Shown here in pieces: positions 15,234 through 26,315 of a DNA stretch of 64,000 nucleotides. The notes under the pieces are model-generated. The model was given only the letters and a program-made list of their open reading frames with translations, ran no database searches and was not told the DNA's origin. The stretch is from Winslowiella toletana (GTDB taxonomy: Bacteria > Pseudomonadota > Gammaproteobacteria > Enterobacterales > Enterobacteriaceae): contig NZ_CP134152.1 in assembly GCF_032164335.1 (NCBI RefSeq), positions 4,859,790 through 4,923,789 of the forward strand, given 5' to 3'. Position numbers and translations under genes: made by a program. Every line of letters begins with the position of its first letter. Positions within the stretch are counted from its first letter, which is position 1.

Positions 15234-15254
15234 CTGAATCTTGACTCGATTCAG
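15234..15254. promoter_or_regulatory. Candidate BudR operator
   Basis: A perfect inverted repeat CTGAATC-N7-GATTCAG in the 104-bp gap between budA and budR. Size, symmetry and location between a LysR-type regulator gene and its divergent target operon fit an LTTR site. Assignment to BudR is inference. Confidence 0.5.
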
Positions 15255-15301
15255 CGCTACATTCCAATATAGAACCCCCGTGACTTTGAGACGTTTTCGA
15301 T

Positions 15302-16195
15302 ATGGAACTACGATATCTGCGTTATTTTGTAGCGGTAGCGCAAACGCGCAACTTCACCCGAGCCGCTGAAATGTTAGGTATTTCACAGCCTCCGTTGAGT
15401 CAGCAAATATTACGTCTGGAGCGTGAAATTGGCACGCCGTTGCTGAAGCGACTGACGCGTGGCGTGGAGTTAACCGAAGCGGGTGAGGTATTTTACGAGG
15501 ATGCCTGTCAGATCCTGGAACTGACTGGCAATGCGCTGGAGAAAGCAAAAGGTATCGCCCGTGGCGAGTCGGGGCAGCTTTCGCTTGGATTTGCCTGTTC
15601 AATCGCCTTTCACTCGGCAATCTTTAATCTGTTACAGCAATTTCAGACGCGCTATCCGGCCATGACGCTACTGCCACGTGAAGCCAATATGTCGACGCTG
15701 ATGCATGATTTACAGGAAGGTTTGCTGGATGCAGCCTTTGTACGCCTGCCGTGTGAAAGCAGCAAAGCGTTTAATCTGAAGATTATCGCCAGTGAGGCAA
15801 TGCGCATTGTGCTGCCCGCGTCGCATGCGCTAAATCAGCAGGCCACGCTCTCTCTGGCGCAGCTGACGGATACGCCAATGGTAACCTTTCCTCGCGAACT
15901 GGCACCCAGTCTGTATGAATCGATCATCAGTGCCTGCCTGCGCAGCGGTTTTCAGCCGCAAACCGGGCCGCAGTCGCCACAAATATCTTCCGCCATCGGA
16001 ATGGTGGCCGCAGGTTTTGGCTTCGCCGTGGTACCGGCGTCACTGTGCTGCATCAATTTTCCAGGCGTCACCTTTCATCACTGCGACGATCCGGCGCTGA
16101 CGACCGATATCGCGCTGGCGTGGCGTAAATGGGATCGCTCAGCATCGGTACTGCATCTGGTGCAAACGCTGGACGCGCAAAACCGGGCGGGCTAA
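15302..16195 (+). CDS. budR: LysR-type regulator of the acetoin operon
   Basis: A 297-residue LysR-family transcription factor. The winged HTH covers residues 1-60 (MELRYLRYFVAVAQTRNFTR, then AAEMLGISQPPLSQQILRLE) and is followed by a substrate-binding domain (about 90-290). It is divergent from budAB, as budR is in Klebsiella and related genera, where the protein activates the bud genes in response to acetate. The start has no strong ribosome site, but it is fixed by the conserved N-terminus. Confidence 0.88.
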   Translation: MELRYLRYFVAVAQTRNFTRAAEMLGISQPPLSQQILRLEREIGTPLLKRLTRGVELTEAGEVFYEDACQILELTGNALEKAKGIARGESGQLSLGFACSIAFHSAIFNLLQQFQTRYPAMTLLPREANMSTLMHDLQEGLLDAAFVRLPCESSKAFNLKIIASEAMRIVLPASHALNQQATLSLAQLTDTPMVTFPRELAPSLYESIISACLRSGFQPQTGPQSPQISSAIGMVAAGFGFAVVPASLCCINFPGVTFHHCDDPALTTDIALAWRKWDRSASVLHLVQTLDAQNRAG

Positions 16196-16220
16196 TGCCA
16201 GCCCGGCGCATTCAGGATGA

Positions 16221-16616
16221 TTACTGAATTTTACGAATCTGCTTCACGTCCAGATCAACGGAGTTGAAATCTTTGTCCAGTTCGCCCTGGATTTCGACTT
16301 TATCGCCCGGTGCGACGGTCAGTCCATTCCAGCGCTTATCGTCGATCTCAACTTTCATCGTGCCGGTGGCATCACGGAAGATGTAATCTTCGTTGCCCAC
16401 ACGTTTTTCGATATTACCGCGCAAGGTTATCCAGCTGTCATCCTTCATATCCTGCGCTTGTTTTACCGTTACTACGCTACCGTTCGGGCCGCTAAAGCCA
16501 CCTTTCTGTACGGAAGCGGTTGGCGCATTAGGGTCAACAAAACCCCCACTTTGCGCAGCAAGAACCGGAGTGGAAACCAGAGCGGCGATAGCTAATAAAG
16601 CGGCTGACTTTTTCAT
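16221..16616 (-). CDS. visP: Periplasmic OB-fold stress protein VisP/YgiW
   Basis: A 131-residue secreted protein of the bacterial OB-fold (BOF, YgiW/YdeI) family. The signal peptide (MKKSAALLAIAALVSTPVLA) is followed by AQSGGFVDPNAP and the OB domain with DDSWITLRGNIEKRVGNEDYIF. Salmonella VisP binds peptidoglycan and affects lipid A modification and stress resistance. It is divergent from qseBC, as ygiW is in E. coli. I chose ATG 16616 with AGAGGTG 8 nt upstream; an in-frame GTG at 16625 would overlap that ribosome site. Confidence 0.9.
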   Translation of the reverse strand: MKKSAALLAIAALVSTPVLAAQSGGFVDPNAPTASVQKGGFSGPNGSVVTVKQAQDMKDDSWITLRGNIEKRVGNEDYIFRDATGTMKVEIDDKRWNGLTVAPGDKVEIQGELDKDFNSVDLDVKQIRKIQ

Positions 16617-16842
16617 ATTATTCACCTCTAATCCATTTTGAGTTTGCAGCGTTTTGCTGCGCGGTAAGTTGTCTTCGGAAGCTATTAAAGCAAAAGGTTC
16701 TTAACAGGATCTTAAGAACCCTGACCTCGACACTAAATTTTTTCATATTGAAGTAAATAGCCGATTTTAGGCGATCCTGCCTGTACAAGCCGCCCTGCAT
16801 TTACGTATAAAGCCCTAAATAACGCGATGCAAAGAGATGCCG

Positions 16843-17505
16843 ATGAGAATTTTATTAATCGAGGATGATCGCCTGATTGGCGACGGTATTAAAGCCGGCC
16901 TGGTCAAAATGGGGTTTAGCGTCGACTGGTTTTTATCCGGCAACGACGGACTACAGGCGCTGGATGCCGCCCCCTATGATGCGGTGATACTGGATCTCAG
17001 TCTGCCACAAATGGACGGGCTGGATATTTTGCGCCAGTGGCGTAAAAACGGGCAGGATGTGCCGGTACTTATTCTTACCGCGCGCGACGCGCTGGAACAG
17101 CGGGTGGCCGGTTTGCAGCAAGGCGCGGATGACTATCTGTGTAAGCCTTTCGCCCTGAGTGAAGTGGCGGCACGATTGCAGGCGCTGATTCGACGTCGCC
17201 ACGGTCAGCTGCAACCGACATTGCAGCACGGCGGCGTCACGCTGGAGCCCGGCGCACGCAGCGTGACGCTGCACGGTGAGCCGCTGGTACTGAAATCCCG
17301 CGAGCTGGCGATCCTTGAGTTATTTCTGCTGAATCCAGGCCGGGTGCTGACGCGCGCCCAGCTGGAAGAGAAGTTATACAGCTGGGATGAAGATGTCTCC
17401 AGTAACGCGGTTGAAGTCCATATTCATCATCTGCGTAAAAAGTTGGGTAGCGAATTTATTCGTACCGTGCACGGCGTAGGCTACACGCTGGGAGCCGCGA
17501 CATGA
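16843..17505 (+). CDS. qseB: Response regulator QseB
   Basis: A 220-residue OmpR-type response regulator. The receiver domain has the acidic pair D8/D9, phospho-acceptor D51 ([11 protein letters not shown]), a Thr in LTARDA and Lys in LCKPFA. The C-terminal winged helix ends with [13 protein letters not shown] and [13 protein letters not shown]. It pairs with QseC. The ATG at 16843 has AAAGAG at a workable distance, and gives the family N-terminus MRILLIEDD; the ATG at 16837 is too close to the ribosome site. Confidence 0.94.
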   Translation: MRILLIEDDRLIGDGIKAGLVKMGFSVDWFLSGNDGLQALDAAPYDAVILDLSLPQMDGLDILRQWRKNGQDVPVLILTARDALEQRVAGLQQGADDYLCKPFALSEVAARLQALIRRRHGQLQPTLQHGGVTLEPGARSVTLHGEPLVLKSRELAILELFLLNPGRVLTRAQLEEKLYSWDEDVSSNAVEVHIHHLRKKLGSEFIRTVHGVGYTLGAAT

Positions 17506-18854
17506 GTCGCATCAGCCTGCGTTTACGCTTAATCCTCGGCTTTATACTGCTGACGCTACTGTGCTGGGGTGCAGCCAGTGTTGAATCCTGGTATCAGACC
17601 CGGCATAAAATCAATGAGTTGTTTGATACGCAGCAGATGCTGTTTGCCAAGCGGCTTGCCACCATGAATCCGGAAGATCTCAGCCAGCAATCGCACTCAC
17701 TGCCGAAAACCAAAAATATGGTACGTCACCATCGCGGCGAACAGGAAGATGATGCGCTGGCTTTTGCAGTATTTACCCGTGACGGCAAAATGGTGCTGAA
17801 CGACGGCGATAACGGCAAGGATTTCCTGTTTAACTATCAGCAAAACGGTTTTACCGACGGCCAGCTGCGCGGCGATGATGATTTATGGCGCATGGTGTGG
17901 CTGGCAACGCCCGATCAGCGATATGTGGTTGTGGTCGGCCAGGAGTGGGAATACCGCGATGATATGACGCGCGATATTGTGCAGGCGAACCTGACGCCGT
18001 GGCTGTTTGCGCTGCCAGTGATGCTGATCCTGCTGTTCTGGCTGGTGACGCGCGAACTGGCGCCGCTGAAGCGCATCGCGTCGCAGTTACAGCAACGCTC
18101 ACCGGATGACGGCTCGCCCCTTACCACCCCGCACCTGCCGCAGGAAGTCAGGCCAATTGTCGATGCACTGAATGCTCTGTTTGCGCGCATCAATCAGATG
18201 CTGCTGCGCGAGCGTCGTTTCACCTCGGATGCCGCACATGAGTTGCGCAGCCCGCTGGCGGCGCTGAAAGTCCAAACCGAAGTGGTGCAACTGGCGCATG
18301 ATGATCCACAGATGCGTCATCACGCGCTGCAAAACCTGGATGCCGGCATCGATCGCGCTACCCGGCTGGTGGATCAGTTACTGACCTTATCGCGTCTGGA
18401 TGCTGAAGCGACGCTGGAAAACAGTCAGCGCATCGACTTTCAGCAGTTATTACAACAGGCGGTTATTGATCACTACGCTAAAGCGCAGCAATCTGGCGTC
18501 GAGTTAAAACTGCATCTGCCGTCTGAAGCGGTGGAACGTGACGGCCATCTGTTGCTACTTACGCTGATGACTCGCAATTTGCTGGATAACGCCATTCGTT
18601 ACAGCCGCACCGGCAGTACGGTGGATATCACCCTGCGCAGAAACGGATTTGAGGTGGCCGATAACGGTCCGGGAGTCAGTGAAGAGGATCTGGCACGGAT
18701 TGGCGAACGTTTCTGGCGACCACCGGGACAGGAGAAATCCGGCAGCGGTCTCGGATTATCCATTGTCGATAATATTGCTCAGCTGCACGGCATGCAGGTG
18801 CGATTTGCTAATCGTGCTGAGGGGGGATTTGTCGCGGTAATTAGCTGGCGTTAA
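17502..18854 (+). CDS. qseC: Sensor histidine kinase QseC
   Basis: A 450-residue inner-membrane sensor kinase. It has two membrane segments (about residues 8-27 and 160-180) around a periplasmic sensor, then a HAMP-like region, the H-box [20 protein letters not shown], the N-box [10 protein letters not shown], and the G-boxes VADNGPGV and GSGLGLSI. In E. coli and Salmonella QseC responds to autoinducer-3/adrenergic signals, although the ligand assignment is debated. The ATG overlaps the qseB stop (ATGA), so translation is coupled. Confidence 0.94.
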   Translation: MSRISLRLRLILGFILLTLLCWGAASVESWYQTRHKINELFDTQQMLFAKRLATMNPEDLSQQSHSLPKTKNMVRHHRGEQEDDALAFAVFTRDGKMVLNDGDNGKDFLFNYQQNGFTDGQLRGDDDLWRMVWLATPDQRYVVVVGQEWEYRDDMTRDIVQANLTPWLFALPVMLILLFWLVTRELAPLKRIASQLQQRSPDDGSPLTTPHLPQEVRPIVDALNALFARINQMLLRERRFTSDAAHELRSPLAALKVQTEVVQLAHDDPQMRHHALQNLDAGIDRATRLVDQLLTLSRLDAEATLENSQRIDFQQLLQQAVIDHYAKAQQSGVELKLHLPSEAVERDGHLLLLTLMTRNLLDNAIRYSRTGSTVDITLRRNGFEVADNGPGVSEEDLARIGERFWRPPGQEKSGSGLGLSIVDNIAQLHGMQVRFANRAEGGFVAVISWR

Positions 18855-18862
18855 AGACATAG

Positions 18863-18891
18863 TTTATGGGCGGCATTTCGCCGCCCATAAA
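18863..18891. terminator. Hairpin between convergent qseC and kup
   Basis: A 12-bp perfect stem (arms 18863-18874 and 18880-18891, GGGCGGC core) with a 5-nt loop, in the 43-bp convergent gap. The A/T runs belong to the stem and flank rather than making a classical downstream U-tract, but the position suggests a shared terminator. Confidence 0.6.
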
Positions 18892-18897
18892 AAAATG

Positions 18898-20766
18898 CTA
18901 AATCTCGACCTGCGTCCCCAGTTCAATCACCCGGTTAGGCGGAATCTCAAACTGATCCGGCGCTCGCAGCGCATTGCGTTGCAGGGCGAGGAACAGTTTG
19001 CCGCGCAAACGCAAATACCATGGACGATCACCGATAATCAGCGACTCATGTGACATAAAGAACGACGTTTCCATCATCCTGCAGCTCAGCCCTTCCAGCC
19101 CGCAACGGTGGAAAATCTCTTCGACATTTGGCGTTTCACGCCAGCCGTAGCTTGCCACCACCCGCCAGAAGGTCGGCGAAAGCTGTTCAATCGTTACACG
19201 GCGAATATTGTGCACGTATGGCGCATCTTCGTTACGTAACGTCAGTAACACCACCCTTTCGTGCAACACCTTGTTATGCTTGAGATTATGTAACATGGCA
19301 AACGGAATCACATTCAGCGCACGCGACATATACACTGCGGTGCCCGGCACGCGCACCGGTGGTGATTTTTCCAGCGAGGCAATCAACGCTTCCAGTGAAT
19401 TTCCATGCTCATGCATCCGACGCAGCAGGCGGAAGCGCTCGCTTTTCCAGGTGGTCATAATCACAAACATCACCAGTGCCAGGCAGAGCGGCAACCAGCC
19501 GCCGGAGAAAATTTTCACCAGGTTGGCCGTGAACAGTGGCACATCAATGCACAGCATCGCCACCAGGATCAGCCCCACAACATAACGGTTCCAGTGCCAG
19601 TTTTTGATCGCCACCGTACAGCTGAGAATGGAGGTCAGTACCATGGTGCCGGTCACCGCAATACCATAAGCCGCCGCCAGGTTGCTGGAGTGCTCAAAGC
19701 TGATAATTACAATCACTACGGCAAAGAACAGCAGCCAGTTAATCACCGGAATATAGATCTGGCCGGATTCGTTCTCAGAAGTGTGAATAATACGCATCGG
19801 CGGCAGATAGCCTAAACGAACCGCCTGGCGCGTCAGTGAGAACACCCCGGAAATCACCGCCTGCGAGGCAATCACCGTTGCCAGCGTCGCGAGAATCAGC
19901 ATCGGGATCAGCGCCCATTCGGGAGCCAGCAGGAAAAAGGGATTTTTAATCGCCTCAGGATGCTTCAGCAGCAACGCGCCCTGACCAAAGTAGTTCAGCG
20001 CCAGCGACGGCACCACCACGGTAAACCACGCCAGGCGGATCGGGAATTTGCCGAAGTGGCCCATATCGGCATACAGCGCTTCCACCCCGGTGATCGCCAG
20101 TACCACTGCGCCAAGAGCAAAAAACGAAACCTGTTTATATTCAACAAAGAAGTGAATCGCCCATGAGGGATTCAGCGCCTGCAACACCTCGGGATTACCG
20201 AGAATTCCGCGTACACCCAGAACCGCCAGCACGATAAACCACAGCAGCATCACCGGAGCGAACAGCTTACCGACAATGCCGGTGCCGTGTTTCTGGATCA
20301 CAAACAGCAGCGTCAGTACCGCAATCGACAGCGGCACGATATAGGGATCAAGTGAAGGCGCCGCGATTTCCAGCCCTTCAATCGCCGACATCACCGAAAT
20401 TGCCGGGGTGATCACCACCTCGCCATAGAAAAAACTGCCGCCAATCAGCCCGATAATCACCAGAAATGCGGTAGCCCGGCCACCGGTATTACGGCCCGCC
20501 AGCGACATAAGGGTCAAAATCCCCCCTTCACCGGCGTTATCGGCACGCATCACATAGCTGAGATACTTCAGTGAAACCACCAGCACCAGCAGCCAGAAAA
20601 TCAGCGAGAGAAAACCAAATACCGCATCGCGTTCAACGCCAAATCCAAACTGGCCGGACAGGCATTCACGCAAGGTATACAGCGGACTGGTACCAATATC
20701 GCCATACACAACACCAATCGCCGCCAGCGTTACGGCACCAAGGGACTGCTTCTTGTCAGAACTCAT
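18898..20766 (-). CDS. kup: Low-affinity potassium transporter Kup
   Basis: A 622-residue K+/H+ symporter, the same length as E. coli Kup. The N-terminus ends the cytosolic part with [25 protein letters not shown], which is the family signature; about twelve membrane segments follow, then a C-terminal cytosolic domain of about 170 residues. It takes up K+ (and Cs+) mainly at acidic pH. Kup starts divergently from ravA across 255 bp. In E. coli rbsD is next downstream of kup in the same direction; here qseC, visP and bud genes lie between them. Confidence 0.97.
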   Translation of the reverse strand: MSSDKKQSLGAVTLAAIGVVYGDIGTSPLYTLRECLSGQFGFGVERDAVFGFLSLIFWLLVLVVSLKYLSYVMRADNAGEGGILTLMSLAGRNTGGRATAFLVIIGLIGGSFFYGEVVITPAISVMSAIEGLEIAAPSLDPYIVPLSIAVLTLLFVIQKHGTGIVGKLFAPVMLLWFIVLAVLGVRGILGNPEVLQALNPSWAIHFFVEYKQVSFFALGAVVLAITGVEALYADMGHFGKFPIRLAWFTVVVPSLALNYFGQGALLLKHPEAIKNPFFLLAPEWALIPMLILATLATVIASQAVISGVFSLTRQAVRLGYLPPMRIIHTSENESGQIYIPVINWLLFFAVVIVIISFEHSSNLAAAYGIAVTGTMVLTSILSCTVAIKNWHWNRYVVGLILVAMLCIDVPLFTANLVKIFSGGWLPLCLALVMFVIMTTWKSERFRLLRRMHEHGNSLEALIASLEKSPPVRVPGTAVYMSRALNVIPFAMLHNLKHNKVLHERVVLLTLRNEDAPYVHNIRRVTIEQLSPTFWRVVASYGWRETPNVEEIFHRCGLEGLSCRMMETSFFMSHESLIIGDRPWYLRLRGKLFLALQRNALRAPDQFEIPPNRVIELGTQVEI

Positions 20767-21021
20767 AGTTTCATCTTTTGTTGAAGCGGAGTGACGCGGG
20801 AATGCGCACGGCCCAAACCATCAAAAACCGCACAGTATGCACGAAATACCATAAAAACCTACCTCTGGTATCAGTCTTTAAATTTCAAATAATGTGCATC
20901 TTCACCCTTTCACGATAAAAAAGCTGACTGCTATCAATTCTTTCAAGCATGATAGCCAGTAGTGTTTGCACTCGTCTTAAAGACGACGCACAGCCCGGAC
21001 ATAAAGGATGATTTACTGATT

Positions 21022-22515
21022 ATGGCTCAACCTCATTTACTGGCAGAGAGAATTTCACGCCTCAGCAATGCGTTAGAGAAAGGATTGTATGAGCGTCACC
21101 ACGCCATACGTCTCTGCCTGCTGGCCGCATTAAGCGGTGAAAGTGTGTTTCTGCTCGGGCCGCCCGGCATTGCCAAAAGCCTGATTGCCCGCCGGCTAAA
21201 ATACGCCTTTCAGCATGCCCGCGCCTTCGAATATCTGATGACGCGCTTTTCCACTCCGGAAGAAGTGTTTGGTCCGCTGTCGATTCAGGCACTGAAAGAT
21301 GAAGGACGCTACCAGCGTCTGACTAAAGGCTATCTGCCCGATGCTGAAATTGTCTTTCTTGATGAGATCTGGAAGGCCGGACCGGCAATCCTCAACACGC
21401 TGTTAACCGCAATAAACGAACGACGTTTCCGTAACGGCGACAAAGAAGATGCCATCCCGATGCGTCTGCTGGTCACCGCATCTAACGAATTGCCGGAAGC
21501 GGACAGCGGCCTGGAAGCGCTGTACGACCGCATGCTGATTCGCCTGTGGCTGGATAACGTGCACGAAAAACAGAACTTCCGCAGCATGCTGACCCACCAG
21601 CAGGATGAAAACGCCAACCCGGTGGCCGAAAACCTCTGCATCAGCGATGAGGAATACCGCGAATGGCTGCAAGGTATCAGCCAGGTGTCGCTGCCTGACA
21701 ATGTGTTTGAGTTGATCTATCAGCTACGTCAGCAGCTGGAAAACCTGCCGGATGCACCTTACATCTCCGACCGTCGCTGGAAAAAAGCGATTCATCTGTT
21801 GCAGGCCTGCGCTTTTTACAGCGGACGTAACTCGATTGCCCCTATCGATCTGATTTTGCTGAAAGACTGTCTGTGGCATGACGTTGAATCAATGAAATTA
21901 CTCGATCGCGAAATCGATACGCTGATCACGCAATATGCCTGGCAGCAGCAGCCGCTACTGATCAAATTACAGCAAATTGCCGCCCGCCGACTGGCGTTGC
22001 AACAGCAGCAAAGTATTGAGCAGGCGATCAAACTGGAAAAACACGGCGGTATGTTCAGCCGCAAGCCACACTACGAGCTACCCGCCACGCTCAGCGACGA
22101 TCAGTTAACCCTGATGCTGCAAAAACCGCTGATGCTGCACGATATGCAAGTCACCCACGTGGTTATCGCCCGAGAAGCGCTGCATCACTGGTTGCAAAAA
22201 TCGGGTGAGATTCGCGGCAAACTCAACGGTATCGGCTTTGCCCAGACGCTGGATATGCAGGTGGATGGTAATGACTGCCTGACACTGCGCGACGTCAGTC
22301 TGCAAGCCTCCCGCCTGATGCTGCCCGGTAAACAACAGACCGCGATGCCGGAAGAAATCGCGCAAGCGCTGGATGAGCTGGATAACCAGCTGCGCGGACA
22401 GCGCACGCTGTTCAGCCAGCATCAGCGCTGCCTGTTTATCAGCGACGACTGGTTGGCGCGCATCGAAACCAGCCTGCAGGACGTGGCGGAACAGCTGAAA
22501 CAGGCGCGTAAATGA
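21022..22515 (+). CDS. ravA: MoxR-family AAA+ ATPase RavA
   Basis: A 498-residue ATPase, the length of E. coli RavA. Walker A is GPPGIAKS (residues 46-53), Walker B is [12 protein letters not shown], and the following [16 protein letters not shown] matches sensor-1 region sequences of MoxR proteins. RavA acts with ViaA as a chaperone-like pair that in E. coli binds lysine decarboxylase LdcI and affects Fe-S/respiratory enzymes. I chose ATG 21022, which gives [11 protein letters not shown]; a GTG at 20962 would add 20 residues without family support. It overlaps viaA by 4 bp. Confidence 0.95.
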   Translation: MAQPHLLAERISRLSNALEKGLYERHHAIRLCLLAALSGESVFLLGPPGIAKSLIARRLKYAFQHARAFEYLMTRFSTPEEVFGPLSIQALKDEGRYQRLTKGYLPDAEIVFLDEIWKAGPAILNTLLTAINERRFRNGDKEDAIPMRLLVTASNELPEADSGLEALYDRMLIRLWLDNVHEKQNFRSMLTHQQDENANPVAENLCISDEEYREWLQGISQVSLPDNVFELIYQLRQQLENLPDAPYISDRRWKKAIHLLQACAFYSGRNSIAPIDLILLKDCLWHDVESMKLLDREIDTLITQYAWQQQPLLIKLQQIAARRLALQQQQSIEQAIKLEKHGGMFSRKPHYELPATLSDDQLTLMLQKPLMLHDMQVTHVVIAREALHHWLQKSGEIRGKLNGIGFAQTLDMQVDGNDCLTLRDVSLQASRLMLPGKQQTAMPEEIAQALDELDNQLRGQRTLFSQHQRCLFISDDWLARIETSLQDVAEQLKQARK

Positions 22516-23972
22516 TCTCGCTGGAGACGCTCAGCACCCTGCTGTCGATCGGTGAAGGTGAACTGATTGAAGAGCTAATCCTGGTTCTGCTGGCGTCGCC
22601 ACAGCTGGCGCTGTTTTTCGAAAAATTTCCACGGATGAAAAAAGCGCTGCTGCGCGATCTGCCGCGCTGGAAGGCAGAGATTCTGGAAAACCTGAAAACC
22701 ACGCCGGTGCCGGAAGCGCTGGCGAAAGAGTTCGCGCTGTTTCAGCAGTATCAGACCTTCAGTAACTCAATTTTCAGCCAGCAGCTGGCAGCACTGCTGG
22801 CGGAACTGGACAGCTTACAGTCTCCCTTTACCGAACAGGCGAATGAACTGATTTCCCACAGTGAAATCGGTAATCTCAGCCAGGCGCAGCACACGCTGTT
22901 TTTACAACGCTGGCGCTTAAACCTCACCCTGCAAACCCTGACGCTGAATCAGCAACTGCTGGAACAGGAGCGCGAGAAACTGCTGGCGGAGCTGCAACAG
23001 CGGCTGGCGATCAGCGGCCAGCTGGCTCCGGTACTGGCGGATGATGATGAAGCCGCCGCCGGGCGTTTATGGGATATGAGCGCCAGCAAGTTGCAGTACG
23101 GTGACTATAAACTGATCGTGCAATATGGTGACTTTCTCGCTCAGCAGCCGGAATTATTGAAGCTGGCCGAACAGCTGGGCCGCAGCCGTGAAGCCAAATC
23201 GGTGCCGTCGCAGGATGCTCCAATGGAAACCTTTCATCAGCTGGTGCATCAGCCTGATAACGTGCCGGAAGAGGTCAGCGGCCTGCATCAGAGTGACGAC
23301 GTGCTGCGTCTGCTGCCACCGGAGCTGGCGACGCTCGGCATCAGCGAACTGGAGATCGAGTTTTATCGTCGGCTGGTAGAAAAACGCCTGATGACTTATC
23401 GCCTGCAGGGCGATGCCTGGCATGAAAAAATTACCCAGCGTCCGGTCACCCACCAGCAGCATGAAGATCAGCCGCGTGGGCCGTTTATCGTTTGTGTCGA
23501 TACCTCCGGCTCAATGGGTGGATTTAATGAGCGTTGTGCTAAAGCGTTCTGCCTGGCGCTGTTGAAGGTGGCGCTGGCCGATAAACGCCGCTGCTACATA
23601 ATGCTGTTTGCCCACGACGTGGTGGGCTATGAACTGACCGGCGATGATGGCATCGCGCAGGCGATTCGTTTTCTCAGTCAGCGCTTTCGCGGCGGTACCG
23701 ATCTGGCGGCGTGCCTCGACGCCGTGGTTAAACGAATGGAAGGCAGCATCTGGCAGGAAGCCGATGCGGTGATAGTGTCAGACTTTATCGCCCAGCGATT
23801 GCCGGATACGCTAATCAAAACCATTAAACAGCGGCAGGTACAGCAGCAACAGCGCTTCCATGCGGTAGCGATGTCAGCCCATGGCAAGCCGGGTATTCTG
23901 CGTATTTTCGATCATATCTGGCGTTTCGATACCGGGCTGAAGAGCCGCCTGCTGCGCCGCTGGAAACGTTAA
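22512..23972 (+). CDS. viaA: VWA-domain protein ViaA
   Basis: A 486-residue partner of RavA. The C-terminal von Willebrand A domain begins near residue 320 with [15 protein letters not shown], a complete DxSxS metal (MIDAS) motif; the N-terminal two thirds are helical and charged. ViaA stimulates RavA ATPase activity. The ATG overlaps the ravA stop (ATGA), so the two are translationally coupled. Confidence 0.95.
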   Translation: MISLETLSTLLSIGEGELIEELILVLLASPQLALFFEKFPRMKKALLRDLPRWKAEILENLKTTPVPEALAKEFALFQQYQTFSNSIFSQQLAALLAELDSLQSPFTEQANELISHSEIGNLSQAQHTLFLQRWRLNLTLQTLTLNQQLLEQEREKLLAELQQRLAISGQLAPVLADDDEAAAGRLWDMSASKLQYGDYKLIVQYGDFLAQQPELLKLAEQLGRSREAKSVPSQDAPMETFHQLVHQPDNVPEEVSGLHQSDDVLRLLPPELATLGISELEIEFYRRLVEKRLMTYRLQGDAWHEKITQRPVTHQQHEDQPRGPFIVCVDTSGSMGGFNERCAKAFCLALLKVALADKRRCYIMLFAHDVVGYELTGDDGIAQAIRFLSQRFRGGTDLAACLDAVVKRMEGSIWQEADAVIVSDFIAQRLPDTLIKTIKQRQVQQQQRFHAVAMSAHGKPGILRIFDHIWRFDTGLKSRLLRRWKR

Positions 23973-24046
23973 GAAACATTCCGGCAAAGCTTATTTGCTA
24001 TAGTCATAAATTATCCTTGTGCCAGTTGGCAGCCCGGGAGCAAAAA

Positions 24047-26191
24047 GTGACTCAGCAACAACACAACAACAATGCAGGCTTACCGTTACCCACCCGCACA
24101 TTACTTTTGAGCGGCAGCAATCCCGAACAGAAGCGTCAGGAGATCCTTGATTACTTCAGCCAGACCTGGCAGCTGTATGAGGATCTTTTCGACTGCCTCG
24201 CCGATCGGCGCGCCTGGTTTACTAAAGCAATCTCATTACGCCATCCGTTAATCTTCTATTTTGGCCATACCGCCACCTTTTACATCAATAAACTGATGGC
24301 CGGTCAGTACCTTAATCAGCGTGTTGATGACGGTATCGAAGCGATGATGGCGATCGGCGTCGACGAAATGAGCTGGGACGATCTTGATACCAGCCACTAT
24401 CAGTGGCCGTCAGTGGAAGAGCTGCGCGACTATCGCGGTAAAGTCAAAACCACGGTCAGCGAATTTATCAAAACCATGCCGCTCACTTTGCCAATAGACT
24501 GGAACAGCCCGGCGTGGGTGATTTTAATGGGCATCGAACACGAGCGAATCCATCTGGAAACCTCCAGCGTGCTGATACGTCAGCTGCCGGTGGAATGGGT
24601 CACGCCGCAGCCACACTGGCCGGTGTGCCAGCAGGCACGCCATAATCGCCACGAAGTGCCGCAAAACAGTCTGCTGTCGGTAGCGGCGGGTTCGGTTACC
24701 CAAGGTAAGCGCGATGATACCTACGGCTGGGATAACGAGTACGGCACGCTGCACAGTGAAGTCAACGCGTTTAAAGCCAGTCAGATGCTGGTCAGTAATG
24801 CTGAATTTTTTGAATTTATCGCTGCTGGCGGTTATCTGCAGCAGCAGTGGTGGGATGACGAAGGCTGGCGCTGGCGTGAGTTTGCCACGGCGGATAAACC
24901 CACTTTCTGGGTCGGTGATATTACGCAACCCGATCGGCTAAAACTGCGCCTGATGACTGAAGAAGTGGCAATGCCATGGGACTGGCCAGCTGAAGTTAAC
25001 CAGCTGGAAGCCGCGGCGTTTTGCCGCTGGAAGGCCGGTGAAACCGGCAAATCCATTCAGCTGCCCAGCGAAGCGGAATGGTATCTGCTGCGTGAGCAAC
25101 TGGCAGGCGATCAGCCGGACTGGCAACAGGCACCGGGCAATATCAATCTTGAGTACTGGGCCTCATCCTGCCCGGTGGATTGTTTTGCCCAGGGTGAATT
25201 CTTCGACCTGATTGGTAATGTCTGGCAATGGACCACCACGCCGACTAACGGTCTGGAAGGCTTTAAAGTCCATCCGCTTTACGACGACTTCTCGACGCCA
25301 ACCTTTGATGGTAAACACTCACTGATTAAAGGTGGCAGCTGGATTTCTACCGGCAACGAAGCGCTGAAGTCATCACGTTATGCCTTCCGTCGCCATTTCT
25401 TCCAGCACGCCGGTTTCCGCTACGTGGTTTCCTCGCATCAGGAAAAAATGACGCTGAATCCTTATGAAACCGACAGCATGGTGTCGCAGTACCTCGATTT
25501 TCAGTACGGTCCGCAATACTTTGGCGTAGAGAACTATGGCAAAGCGCTGGTGGATATTGCCTGTCAGCTGACCGACAAACGCGGCCGGGCGTTGGATATT
25601 GGCTGCGCTACCGGCCGCGCCAGCTTCGAACTGGCTCGTCACTTCGATCAGGTCGTCGGCATGGATTACTCAGCGCGCTTTATCGACGTGGCGTTACAGC
25701 TCACCAGCGGAGAAGATTTCCGTTACGTCACTCAGGAAGAGGGTGAACTGGTGGAATACCGTCAGGTTCGGTTAAAAGATTTCGATCTCGGCGCTGAGCA
25801 GGCTGCCCGCATTCAGTTTGTGCAGGGCGATGCCTGCAATCTTAAGCCGCAGCCGGATCATTACGATCTGGTACTGGCATCCAATCTGATCGACCGCCTG
25901 CGCCAGCCTGCACGTTTTCTGCAGGACGTCACCACCATGCTGCGTTCCGGTGGGGTGCTAATGCTGTCATCGCCTTACACCTGGCTGGAAGAGTTCACGC
26001 CGAAAGAGAACTGGCTGGGCGGCATTCGCGAAAACGGTGAGGCGCTCACCACTTATCAGGCGCTGCAACGCCTGCTGGCCGCTGATTTTGAAGAAATCGC
26101 CCCGGCGCAGGATGTACCGTTTGTTATTCGTGAAACCGCACGTAAATACCAGCACAGCGTGGCGCAGCTAAGCGTCTGGCGTAAACGTTAA
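24047..26191 (+). CDS. ovoA: 5-histidylcysteine sulfoxide synthase / ovothiol biosynthesis protein OvoA
   Basis: A 714-residue three-part enzyme. The N-terminal DinB-like half carries the iron ligands H74 (FGHTATFY) and the H165-x3-H169-x-E motif (EHERIHLE); the middle is an FGE-sulfatase/EgtB-like domain (LPSEAEWYLL, IGNVWQWTTTP, IKGGSWISTG, FRRHFFQHAGFRYV); the C-terminus from about 500 is a class I methyltransferase (ALDIGCATGRASFELA). OvoA joins cysteine to His with O2 to give 5-histidylcysteine sulfoxide, and the methyltransferase part acts on 5-thiohistidine. The best start is GTG 24047, with GGGAG 6 nt before it; a GTG at 24017 is in frame. It follows viaA by about 75 bp. In E. coli asnA is here. 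Confidence 0.92.
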   Translation: MTQQQHNNNAGLPLPTRTLLLSGSNPEQKRQEILDYFSQTWQLYEDLFDCLADRRAWFTKAISLRHPLIFYFGHTATFYINKLMAGQYLNQRVDDGIEAMMAIGVDEMSWDDLDTSHYQWPSVEELRDYRGKVKTTVSEFIKTMPLTLPIDWNSPAWVILMGIEHERIHLETSSVLIRQLPVEWVTPQPHWPVCQQARHNRHEVPQNSLLSVAAGSVTQGKRDDTYGWDNEYGTLHSEVNAFKASQMLVSNAEFFEFIAAGGYLQQQWWDDEGWRWREFATADKPTFWVGDITQPDRLKLRLMTEEVAMPWDWPAEVNQLEAAAFCRWKAGETGKSIQLPSEAEWYLLREQLAGDQPDWQQAPGNINLEYWASSCPVDCFAQGEFFDLIGNVWQWTTTPTNGLEGFKVHPLYDDFSTPTFDGKHSLIKGGSWISTGNEALKSSRYAFRRHFFQHAGFRYVVSSHQEKMTLNPYETDSMVSQYLDFQYGPQYFGVENYGKALVDIACQLTDKRGRALDIGCATGRASFELARHFDQVVGMDYSARFIDVALQLTSGEDFRYVTQEEGELVEYRQVRLKDFDLGAEQAARIQFVQGDACNLKPQPDHYDLVLASNLIDRLRQPARFLQDVTTMLRSGGVLMLSSPYTWLEEFTPKENWLGGIRENGEALTTYQALQRLLAADFEEIAPAQDVPFVIRETARKYQHSVAQLSVWRKR

Positions 26192-26199
26192 TCCCCCGG

Positions 26200-26225
26200 T
26201 CACGGCCTGCAACTGCGGGCTGTGA
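26200..26225. terminator. Possible terminator hairpin after ovoA
   Basis: An imperfect 11-bp stem (TCACGGCCTGC with GCGGGCTGTGA, including G-U pairs), just after the ovoA stop. It lacks a good U-run (CCCTTCCCC), so the call is weak. Confidence 0.35.
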
Positions 26226-26315
26226 TCCCTTCCCCTTCGCGACAGCAACTAACCTGTGATTAAATGGCCGCTAATTCATTAACGGGCCTTTGTGTCACCC
26301 TCACCGGAGTAGAAC

